NCBI GenBank assembly: GCA_964429195.1
Contig: CAYSBC010000080.1
Location: forward strand, 1-6,840
DNA length: 6,840 bases
Reading direction: 5' to 3'
Source of the DNA: JBBAFM01 sp041655415
GTDB taxonomy: Bacteria > Bacillota > Clostridia > Peptostreptococcales > JAAYPU01
Each line of letters opens with the position of its first letter. Position 1 is the stretch's first letter. Of the stretch, positions 1-4,922 are shown piece by piece. The translations under genes and the position numbers were made by a program. The notes beneath the pieces are model-generated. The model was not told the DNA's origin and made no database searches. It saw nothing but the letters and a program-made list of their open reading frames with translations.

Positions 1-527
1 CCTATCATCTCAATGCCGGTTGCACCACAGCCTATGACTGTAAAAGTTAACAAATGACTTCTTTTAACCGGGTCTTTTTCTACACTGGCTTTTGACATGA
101 TATCGAGAATATGGTGCTTTATCCGTACAGCATCGTCATAAGACCAAAGTGTCAATGCATGTTCATCAGCCCCATTACAACCAAAAAACGTAGGTTTAGA
201 ACCTGTTGCTTTGACCAGATAATCATAAGTGTAGTTCTTAATTTTTCCTTGAAGCTCTTTTTTTTCAAAATCAATATTGAGTATTTCGTCTAAAACAATG
301 TCCACATTTCTCCCAGCAAAAATCTTTGCTAAATCAATACGAATAGCTTCCTCAGGTACCCTATTGGCAGCTACCTCATGTAATTCAGTTAACATCGTAT
401 GGTGGGAATTCTTATCAATAATTGTGATTGAAACATCTTCTTTATTCTTAAATTTTTTAGCTAATTTCTTTGCTGTTAAAACACCACCGTATCCGGCTCC
501 TAAGACTACAATCTTTTTTGTTGCCAT
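1..527 (-). CDS. Type II NADH dehydrogenase-like FAD/NAD(P) oxidoreductase (N-terminal part)
   Basis: The family consists of membrane-associated flavoproteins that pass electrons from NADH to quinone or other acceptors without pumping protons. The visible 175 codons start at ATG 527 (reverse strand), 8 nt after an AAAGGAG ribosome binding site. Residues 6-15 form the FAD-binding Rossmann motif (IVVLGAGYGG), and D38 sits where the acidic residue binding the FAD ribose is expected. HHTMLTELHEVAANR (42-56) is typical of Ndh-2 proteins. DYLVKATGS (102-110) is the usual ATG/GD-like segment. A second dinucleotide motif, VIGCGATGIEM (164-174), presumably for NAD(H), runs into the window edge. This second motif has Cys where many relatives have Gly. 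Full-length relatives have about 400 residues or more, so over half the protein is missing here, including any C-terminal membrane anchor. The gene has its own leader and looks like the first gene of its transcript. The family is clear; the electron acceptor in an anaerobe is unknown. Confidence 0.88.
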   Translation of the reverse strand, partial: MATKKIVVLGAGYGGVLTAKKLAKKFKNKEDVSITIIDKNSHHTMLTELHEVAANRVPEEAIRIDLAKIFAGRNVDIVLDEILNIDFEKKELQGKIKNYTYDYLVKATGSKPTFFGCNGADEHALTLWSYDDAVRIKHHILDIMSKASVEKDPVKRSHLLTFTVIGCGATGIEMI

Positions 528-634
528 TTGTTATTTCTCCTTTCAATTCAGGGACTGTAGGGCAAGTATAATATGATAAATAAAGCTCAACACTCATGAA
601 TATCAATAATAGGTGCCTGTTTATAATATTTAAC

Positions 635-663
635 AGTGTATAACTTTGATAATTTTTAGTCAA
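635..663 (-). promoter_or_regulatory. Candidate sigma-A promoter for the NADH dehydrogenase-like gene
   Basis: On the reverse strand TTGACT (663-658) is followed after exactly 17 nt by TACACT (640-635), a good -35 with a 4/6 -10. Transcription would start near 628, leaving a leader of about 100 nt before ATG 527. A second possible -10 (TATACT, 570-565) lies nearer the gene but lacks a convincing -35. Prediction from sequence only. Confidence 0.4.
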
Positions 664-665
664 TA

Positions 666-679
666 ATTTGGTCTTTTTG
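666..679 (-). repeat. Left arm of a 14-bp inverted repeat flanking the lipoprotein gene
   Basis: Reverse-strand CAAAAAGACCAAAT is identical to forward-strand 1480-1493. With one gap the similarity continues outward through an ACTAAA element, to about 26 bp. Both arms read outward from the lipoprotein gene. Whether this is a relic of insertion or inversion, or a chance match in AT-rich DNA, cannot be told here. Confidence 0.4.
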
Positions 680-743
680 TTCGTCTTTGATTAATTTTTG
701 TTCATTCTGATATTCCTTAAGAACTTTGTCATTAGTATGCCTC

Positions 744-793
744 AAGAAAAATACCCTATAACATAGATTTTTGACAATCTATAAAATAGGGTA
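744..793 (-). terminator. Rho-independent terminator of the lipoprotein gene
   Basis: The hairpin has an outer 8-bp stem (752-759 with 786-793), a 3x3 internal loop, an inner 7-bp stem (763-769 with 776-782) and a 6-nt loop. On the reverse strand it is followed directly by TTTTTCTT (751-744). It lies about 40 nt beyond the lipoprotein stop codon and should end that transcript before the NADH dehydrogenase-like promoter. The forward strand lacks an equivalent T-run, so it acts mainly in one direction. Confidence 0.85.
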
Positions 794-832
794 CATTCTA
801 TTTTAAATATTTTGAAAGGAATATTTTCTTAT

Positions 833-1381
833 CTATTCTGCAGCTTTTACTTCCTGTACTCCAGTTATTTCAGCTGTTTCAGCAGCAATATTAGCTGAAT
901 CCATTATTTCTTGTGTTGCATAGTATACGTTACCTTCAACAACAGCCGATGTTAATGAGAAACCGTTTGCTTCTACATAGACATCTCCAACAAAAGTACC
1001 GCCTTGAATTCTAAAGTTTTCACTTTGAACGGTCATTTTAGGAGCAGTCAGATTAAATGAGTTGGTTATATTATGGTTTTCATCTTGCGTGTAAAGAGCA
1101 AGTTTACGGTAAAGTGGTTTTGCTTCATCATCTTTATCATGGAATTCGCCTGCTACTAAAATATCTTCTTCTAGAACAATATCATTTAATGTACATACTA
1201 TCCATGTTCCTTCGGCACCTAGGCCATCAATCACCGCTTGACCATTATCGACTATAGATGCAGTTGTAACAACGTCTACAGGATCTTCATTGTTGCCTTC
1301 AGGCGTTTCTTCTTTTGAGCATCCAATAAAAACTGACATAATTAGGACAAGTGTTAAAGCTAAAAGTAAAAATTTTTTCAT
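833..1381 (-). CDS. Lipoprotein with beta-helix-like (bactofilin-like) domain
   Basis: The 182-residue protein starts at ATG 1381 behind a strong AGGAGGAG site. It opens with a lipoprotein signal peptide: MKK, hydrophobic residues 4-19, and lipobox FIGC with the acylated Cys at 21. A short acidic, low-complexity linker (22-36) follows, then a compact domain. Residues about 105-155 contain short alternating stretches (NLTAPKMTVQS, FRIQGGTFVGDVYVEANGF, LTSAVVEGNVYY) with regularly spaced V, G and aromatic residues, the look of a right-handed beta-helix as in polymer-forming (bactofilin-type) proteins. A WIVCTLND segment (60-67) has an unpaired Cys63. The protein should be anchored to the outer face of the cytoplasmic membrane. 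It stands alone: divergent from spoVAF and closed by its own terminator. I recall similar uncharacterised clostridial lipoproteins but can assign no function. Lipoprotein status is well supported; the fold is inferred from residue pattern. Confidence 0.8.
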   Translation of the reverse strand: MKKFLLLALTLVLIMSVFIGCSKEETPEGNNEDPVDVVTTASIVDNGQAVIDGLGAEGTWIVCTLNDIVLEEDILVAGEFHDKDDEAKPLYRKLALYTQDENHNITNSFNLTAPKMTVQSENFRIQGGTFVGDVYVEANGFSLTSAVVEGNVYYATQEIMDSANIAAETAEITGVQEVKAAE

Positions 1382-1479
1382 TTTTCTCCTCCTGTTGTGT
1401 TCTATTTTTGCGTGTTAATAAAATAACATTACTTCATTTTAACATAGGGTATTATTAATAGAAATCATTACTTAAATTA

Positions 1480-1493
1480 CAAAAAGACCAAAT
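1480..1493 (+). repeat. Right arm of a 14-bp inverted repeat flanking the lipoprotein gene
   Basis: CAAAAAGACCAAAT is the exact inverted partner of 666-679. It is followed by GGTTACTAAATAT, where the left arm has TATTGACTAAAAAT. The arm sits about 100 bp upstream of the lipoprotein start codon, so it could also be part of that gene's promoter region. Confidence 0.4.
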
Positions 1494-1649
1494 GGTTACT
1501 AAATATAAAATGAGCTAATATTAAGAATTATTGCTACCTTTTTTATATAATATCCATTTGAAATACAAATATTCACTTCATAATCGAGTTCTTTAATGAT
1601 GGTATTTTGCTATGGATGGTTCTTGCAAAGTAATCATTATTGAAGATGG

Positions 1650-1679
1650 GCATGTTCTGATTGAAGTATAGTTATTTTA
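1650..1679 (+). promoter_or_regulatory. Candidate sigma-G-type promoter for the spoVAF-like gene
   Basis: GCATG (1650-1654) fits the forespore -35 consensus GHATR. After 18 nt comes TATTTTA (1673-1679), one mismatch from the CATNNTA -10. The predicted start near 1686 gives a leader of about 54 nt. Forespore expression is what SpoVAF homologues show in Bacillus, which makes the match plausible, but such short motifs arise easily in AT-rich DNA. Confidence 0.33.
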
Positions 1680-1739
1680 ATTTAGAGAAAAATAAGATAA
1701 ATAATTATCCTATAAATAAAGAAAACTGGAGTGAAAACT

Positions 1740-3173
1740 ATGAAAATATCAGACAATCTTCAGGATAATATAAAAATTATTAAAGAAAGACTCCCTTTAG
1801 ATAAAAGTTTTGACGTGATAGGACGAGAGCTTAATTTTGGGTGTACCCAAGGTTATCTTGTTTTTATAGATGGTTTCGTCAAGGATGATATTATGCTTTG
1901 GCTCTTAGAAAAACTACAATCTTTACCGGATAAAAAAACAAAGGTGAATAACTTAGAAAAATGGATACAAAGTCATATAGGCTATGTTGAAACAGAAACC
2001 ATTTCTGATTTTGATCAACTGGAATTTTCCGTATTATCCGGTGCTGTTGTTCTCCTATTAGAAGATCAAACAGAAGCTATTTTAATCGATGCAAGGACCT
2101 ATCCGGCCAGAGGGCCTGAAGAGCCAGAATTAGAAAAAGTAACGAGAGGATCAAAGGATGGTTTAGTTGAAACAATCATCTTTAACACAGCACTTATTCG
2201 AAGACGCCTTAGGGATCCTAAGCTCATTTTTGAAATGACTCATGTTGGAACACGTTCAAAGACAGATATTGCTATAGGATATATCGACGATTTGGTGGAA
2301 AAGAAGCTCCTATATCAAGTGAAGAAAAAGCTTGAAAACATAGAAGTGGACTCCCTTGTTATGGGAGAAAAGAGTTTAGAGGAACTATTAATCAAGAAGA
2401 AATGGTATGATCCCTTGCCTCAGGCCAAGTTTACAGAAAGACCCGATGTTGTGGCAGCTCATCTTAACGAGGGGCACATTGCTATTCTTGTAGATACCTC
2501 CCCCAGCGTTATGCTATTACCAGTTACCTTCTTCCATTTTACACAACATTCTGAGGATTACTATCAAAATCCGTTGATTGGAACTTATATTCGATGGATA
2601 CGTTTTTTAGCCATCTTTTGTTCATTAATTTTAACACCACTTTGGCTGCAGCTTGTTGAGCACAAAGATCTTTTACCAGAGGCTTTGCAATTTATAGGAC
2701 CCAAAGAAGAGGTAATGATACCTTTGTTTGCACAATTCATTTTGCTAGAAATAGGGTTAGATATCATAAGATTAGCTTCTATTCATACACCTAGCTCCTT
2801 GTCCAATTCCTTAGCGATTATTGGTGGTTTGATATTGAGTCAATTTGCTGTTGACGTGGGATGGTTTGTACCGGAAACGATTCTTTACATGGCTATTGTG
2901 GGAATTTCAACCTTTGCAACCCCCAGCATTGAATTTTCTCAGGCTATTCGAATCTTTCGAATGTTCCTCTTAATATTTTCTGGTCTTTTCAATACAATCG
3001 GCTTTGTTATAGCTTTGATTATCATTTTAATAATTATCTTCACTACGAAAACATTTAGTGGCATACGTTATACCTGGCCTCTTATACCCTTTAATAAGGA
3101 GGCTTTGGCTAATGTGTTGCTGAGGAAACCGATTATTGAAATTAAGAGGAATAATAAAAAGAAGGAAAATTAA
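1740..3173 (+). CDS. spoVAF: SpoVAF-like spore germination protein (GerA family A-subunit)
   Basis: SpoVAF and GerAA-type proteins sit in the spore inner membrane. GerA A-subunits help form germinant-gated ion channels; Bacillus SpoVAF is reported to work with FigP (YqhR) as an ion channel that amplifies germination. The 477 residues match the usual 460-500. A soluble N-terminal part (about 1-280) carries the family hallmarks GYLVFIDGFVKDD (38-50), IDARTYPARGPEEPELEKVTRGSKDG (116-141) and FTERPDVVAAHLNEGHIAILVDTSPSVM (231-258). The membrane half has hydrophobic stretches at roughly 283-305, 325-348, 356-392 and 405-435, with the FATPSIEFSQAIRIFR loop (392-407) between the last ones. The close match to the SpoVAF branch rather than receptor-operon GerAA is from memory. 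ATG 1740 is chosen over an in-frame GTG at 1731 because GGAG (1728-1731) lies 8 nt before it and overlaps the GTG. No spoVA, gerB or gerC gene is adjacent; the gene is bracketed by its own promoter candidate and terminator. Confidence 0.9.
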   Translation: MKISDNLQDNIKIIKERLPLDKSFDVIGRELNFGCTQGYLVFIDGFVKDDIMLWLLEKLQSLPDKKTKVNNLEKWIQSHIGYVETETISDFDQLEFSVLSGAVVLLLEDQTEAILIDARTYPARGPEEPELEKVTRGSKDGLVETIIFNTALIRRRLRDPKLIFEMTHVGTRSKTDIAIGYIDDLVEKKLLYQVKKKLENIEVDSLVMGEKSLEELLIKKKWYDPLPQAKFTERPDVVAAHLNEGHIAILVDTSPSVMLLPVTFFHFTQHSEDYYQNPLIGTYIRWIRFLAIFCSLILTPLWLQLVEHKDLLPEALQFIGPKEEVMIPLFAQFILLEIGLDIIRLASIHTPSSLSNSLAIIGGLILSQFAVDVGWFVPETILYMAIVGISTFATPSIEFSQAIRIFRMFLLIFSGLFNTIGFVIALIIILIIIFTTKTFSGIRYTWPLIPFNKEALANVLLRKPIIEIKRNNKKKEN

Positions 3174-3186
3174 TCATAATAAAAGA

Positions 3187-3220
3187 GAACGGATAAAATT
3201 AATCCGTTCCTTTATCTTTT
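3187..3220 (+). terminator. Terminator of spoVAF, probably bidirectional with desulfoferrodoxin
   Basis: An 8-bp perfect stem GAACGGAT/ATCCGTTC (3187-3194 with 3202-3209) with a 7-nt loop is followed on the forward strand by CTTTATCTTTT. On the reverse strand the hairpin is followed by TCTTTTATTA. It sits between two convergent genes whose stop codons are 61 nt apart and could end both transcripts, more strongly in the forward direction. Confidence 0.8.
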
Positions 3221-3234
3221 GTAAAATATTATCT

Positions 3235-3621
3235 TTACAGGTTACTCACCCAAAGTCCATGAATATTGCAGTATTCTCTAGCTATAACCTGGTCTGCCTT
3301 TTCTATTTTGAAAATGGCTTCCGGTTCTTCTTGAGGTAAAAGTTCTTTTCTGTAAATTCTATTGCCAACGATTAATTCGATCCACATGATATAGTGTTTT
3401 TCTATCATAGGATGGTCTTGGTTCTTTCCTATTCGTACACGATAGCCATCTTCGATTTCTTCAATATAAGGAACATGCTTTTCCGTGGTTACATCATCTG
3501 TAAATTCTTCTAATAATGCCATTTCTTCACCGCAGCAGACTAGTGGTGCCCCATCTCCAACGAATATTTGAACAATATTACCGCAATGATTGCATTTGTA
3601 CATTTCAAGACGTTTTGTCAT
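3235..3621 (-). CDS. dfx: Desulfoferrodoxin (two-iron superoxide reductase)
   Basis: The enzyme reduces superoxide to hydrogen peroxide in the cytoplasm without releasing oxygen, taking electrons from rubredoxin or similar carriers; this is the usual superoxide defence of anaerobes. From ATG 3621 the protein has 128 residues. The N-terminal desulforedoxin domain has all four Cys ligands of Center I (C10, C13, C29, C30), which makes it the 2Fe type rather than neelaredoxin. The catalytic Center II ligands are present as H49, H70, H76, C118 and H121, with the active-site pair E47-K48 immediately before H49. The start is the second of two in-frame ATGs: AGGAG lies 8 nt before 3621 but only 2 nt before the ATG at 3627, and the shorter form gives residue numbers that agree with studied family members. 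The gene is a single unit between a divergent thioesterase gene and convergent spoVAF. Control by a peroxide regulator such as PerR is known in some clostridia and only possible here. Confidence 0.96.
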   Translation of the reverse strand: MTKRLEMYKCNHCGNIVQIFVGDGAPLVCCGEEMALLEEFTDDVTTEKHVPYIEEIEDGYRVRIGKNQDHPMIEKHYIMWIELIVGNRIYRKELLPQEEPEAIFKIEKADQVIAREYCNIHGLWVSNL

Positions 3622-3639
3622 TCTCATCTCTCCTTTTAA

Positions 3640-3656
3640 TATTATTTTGAATAATA
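3640..3656. promoter_or_regulatory. Inverted repeat in the desulfoferrodoxin leader or promoter
   Basis: TATTATT (3640-3646) and AATAATA (3650-3656) form a perfect 7-bp dyad around TTG, 5 nt upstream of the AGGAG site of the superoxide reductase gene. The outer arm can be read as a reverse-strand -10 (TATTAT), though without a clear -35. Size and AT-rich symmetry recall PerR/Fur-type boxes, but it does not match the TTATAATNATTATAA consensus closely. It could be chance, given the base composition. Confidence 0.3.
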
Positions 3657-3804
3657 CTTACCCACCTACTTCTATATGATAACAAAAAAAACTTTGATTT
3701 TCCATAAAAAGATATTTTTCATGCAATATAGCAATAAAATTATTCTTTGCTGTTATGCTATTGGGTTCGATAATTATTTATTCCTACAAATTCTTTGTTA
3801 ATTC

Positions 3805-3832
3805 TTGAAAAATATTTCATTTATTATATAAT
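3805..3832 (+). promoter_or_regulatory. Sigma-A promoter of the thioesterase gene
   Basis: TTGAAA (3805-3810) is followed after 16 nt by a perfect TATAAT (3827-3832). A transcript would start near 3839, about 29 nt before the ATG at 3868. This is the most consensus-like vegetative promoter in the window. Confidence 0.7.
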
Positions 3833-3867
3833 AATAACGTTGAGAATAAATGACTGGGGGAATTAAA

Positions 3868-4290
3868 ATGAAAAAATATCATCTTACTCATTTAGTTAGA
3901 ATGGAGCATCTTAATCACCACGGGTTGCTCTATGCAGGATATATTGCTGAATGGCTCATAGAATGTGGTTATCTGGCAGCTACCGGTACTTATGGAAGTA
4001 CAGCAGGAATGGTATTTCTTAAGCTTAGTGATATGACATTTAAAAAATCTGCCTTTAAAGGAGACCTTGTTCACGTAGAAGCATGGATTGCTGACTTAGG
4101 AAGAACAAGCATTAAAACCTATGTTAGAGCCATTAATGAATTTTCAGGAGAATTATTGGTGGATGCTGTCATCTCCTTTATTTGTGTTGATGAAAATAAA
4201 AAAAGTAAGCCACACGGACTTACCATGCCAAAGATTATTGATCAGGAAATGTTACAAATCCATAGAAGAGTCAAAGCTTTAGCAAAATAA
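3868..4290 (+). CDS. Hotdog-fold acyl-CoA thioesterase family protein
   Basis: Members hydrolyse acyl-CoA thioesters to free acid and CoA in the cytoplasm; the substrate here cannot be read from sequence. The 140-residue length fits a single-hotdog-domain subunit, usually active as an oligomer. The conserved loop and start of the central helix are visible as HLNHHGLLYAGYIAEWLIECGY (14-35), with N16, H18, G19, G24, E28 and W29 the likely active-site region. The later strand motifs KGDLVHVEAWI (64-74), GRTSIKTYV (78-86) and the strand ISFICVDENKKSKPHGL (102-118) follow the acyl-CoA hydrolase pattern. ATG 3868 is preferred to an upstream in-frame ATG at 3850, because a GGGGG ribosome-binding-like run (3856-3860) lies 7 nt before it. 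The gene stands alone, has a strong promoter and meets the next gene tail to tail after 3 nt. Its terminator lies inside that gene. A CoA-lyase relative with the same fold cannot be excluded. Confidence 0.82.
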   Translation: MKKYHLTHLVRMEHLNHHGLLYAGYIAEWLIECGYLAATGTYGSTAGMVFLKLSDMTFKKSAFKGDLVHVEAWIADLGRTSIKTYVRAINEFSGELLVDAVISFICVDENKKSKPHGLTMPKIIDQEMLQIHRRVKALAK

Positions 4291-4293
4291 GCA

Positions 4294-4860
4294 TTAATTC
4301 CATGGAACTTCACCTAGATTAAACATACTTAAAAAAGGTTTTATATCCAGGTTAAAATTAAAAAAGAGTGGATGAGCATCCTTATTGAGTATCATAAGAT
4401 AAGGTGCTCTTTTTTTATCCCCATTTTTATCCTGGGGAAAAAATAGAAAGACTTCATGAATGGTGGTTGTGGTGTTCAATCCGGGCCAAGACTTCGTAAG
4501 CTCCACAGGTTTCGCAAAAGGTAATCGAACAATATATCCTTTTTCTGGTATGGGAGTGATATCCATATAAAGGGACGTGATAGATTCTAAAAGGGCTAGA
4601 CCAATTGCTTCTGCTTCCGGAGAAGACTTTATTTTGGCCACCACCTCTTCTTGATCAATGGAAAAAATCTCTACATCCTCATAATGAATTGTATCTACTA
4701 TTCCAAGAGTATCTTTTACTTCATTCTGAAAAGCAGAGCTACTTATAAAGGCATATGCGGGTGATTGATAAAAATTGATATAAAAACTAATGATGATATA
4801 TAGAATGGAGACAATCATCAAGATAACCGTTAAACTTAATACCCTTTTTTTCCCTCTCAA
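4294..4860 (-). CDS. Unrecognised membrane-anchored or exported protein
   Basis: I do not recognise this 188-residue protein. It starts MRGKKR, then one hydrophobic segment (about 8-30), followed by SPAYA (33-37), which could be a signal peptidase I site. The rest (about 38-188) is soluble-looking and should lie outside the membrane. It has an acidic stretch with DVEIFSIDQEEVVAKIKSSPEAEAIG (62-87 approximately), a SLYMDITPIPEKGYIVRLPF segment and an aromatic-rich C-terminus (HPLFFNFNLDIKPFLSMFNLGEVPWN). No cysteines are seen and no catalytic motif stands out. The start appears to be TTG at 4860, since a stop codon lies shortly upstream in frame and no ATG comes before residue 15; a GGGGTGG ribosome binding site is 5 nt away. 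It follows the aldo/keto reductase gene by 62 nt on the same strand with no terminator seen between, so it is probably the second gene of that operon. No terminator of its own is evident. Confidence 0.7.
   Translation of the reverse strand: MRGKKRVLSLTVILMIVSILYIIISFYINFYQSPAYAFISSSAFQNEVKDTLGIVDTIHYEDVEIFSIDQEEVVAKIKSSPEAEAIGLALLESITSLYMDITPIPEKGYIVRLPFAKPVELTKSWPGLNTTTTIHEVFLFFPQDKNGDKKRAPYLMILNKDAHPLFFNFNLDIKPFLSMFNLGEVPWN
4374..4416 (+). terminator. Terminator of the thioesterase gene, inside the convergent gene
   Basis: GAGCA (4374-4378) pairs with TGCTC (4405-4409) and CCTTAT (4380-4385) with ATAAGG (4399-4404), leaving one bulged T and a 13-nt loop. Seven T residues follow (4410-4416). 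It lies 83 nt beyond the thioesterase stop and within the reverse-strand coding sequence of the 4294-4860 gene, antisense to it. Confidence 0.82.
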
Positions 4861-4922
4861 AATACCACCCCATATTCATAACAAGAAGTATCTCTTATTA
4901 TTTATATGGGATGAATTTCTTT

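Larger units (their letters stand above)
528..832. other. Intergenic region between the NADH dehydrogenase-like and lipoprotein genes
   Basis: This 305-base stretch holds, reading along the reverse strand, the lipoprotein terminator (793-744), then a 29-codon open frame (745-656, TTG start, rich in Lys, Glu, Gln and Asp), then the candidate promoter (663-635) and leader of the NADH dehydrogenase-like gene. It also contains one arm (666-679) of an inverted repeat whose partner lies beyond the lipoprotein gene at 1480-1493. I found no RNA gene or recognised riboswitch fold. Confidence 0.6.
1382..1739. other. Divergent intergenic region between lipoprotein gene and spoVAF-like gene
   Basis: These 358 bases carry the start signals of two divergent genes. 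The lipoprotein ribosome binding site lies just right of 1381. I could not settle on a promoter for that gene; TTGTAA near 1480 with an AT-rich -10 about 16 nt on is the best, weak candidate. The right arm of an inverted repeat is at 1480-1493. A 19-codon open frame (1612-1671) lacks a ribosome binding site. A candidate sigma-G promoter (1650-1679) serves spoVAF. Otherwise the DNA is AT-rich without recognisable genes. Confidence 0.6.

Noticed and set aside
111..576. Forward-strand open frames of 60 and 99 codons
   Set aside because: They lie antisense to the well-supported NADH dehydrogenase-like gene, have no ribosome binding site and no recognisable protein character.
457..663. Reverse-strand 68-codon open frame
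   Set aside because: It overlaps the start of the NADH dehydrogenase-like gene in another frame and spans its promoter and leader; no ribosome binding site or family features.
1057..1257. Forward-strand 66-codon open frame
   Set aside because: Antisense shadow of the lipoprotein gene with low-complexity His/Leu-rich translation and no start signals.
1414..1442. GTTAA…TTAAC symmetry upstream of the lipoprotein gene, considered as a Rex-like operator
   Set aside because: Only 5 bp per arm match, the spacing is far wider than the Rex site (TTGTTAANNNNTTAACAA), and AT-rich DNA makes such pairs common.
2585..2767. Reverse-strand 60-codon open frame inside spoVAF
   Set aside because: Antisense to a conserved membrane region of spoVAF; no ribosome binding site.
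3136..3339. Forward-strand 67-codon open frame
   Set aside because: It runs through the spoVAF terminator and antisense to the superoxide reductase gene; an implausible gene.
3892..4074. Reverse-strand 60-codon open frame
   Set aside because: Antisense shadow of the thioesterase gene, with Cys/Ser/His-rich translation unlike a real protein.
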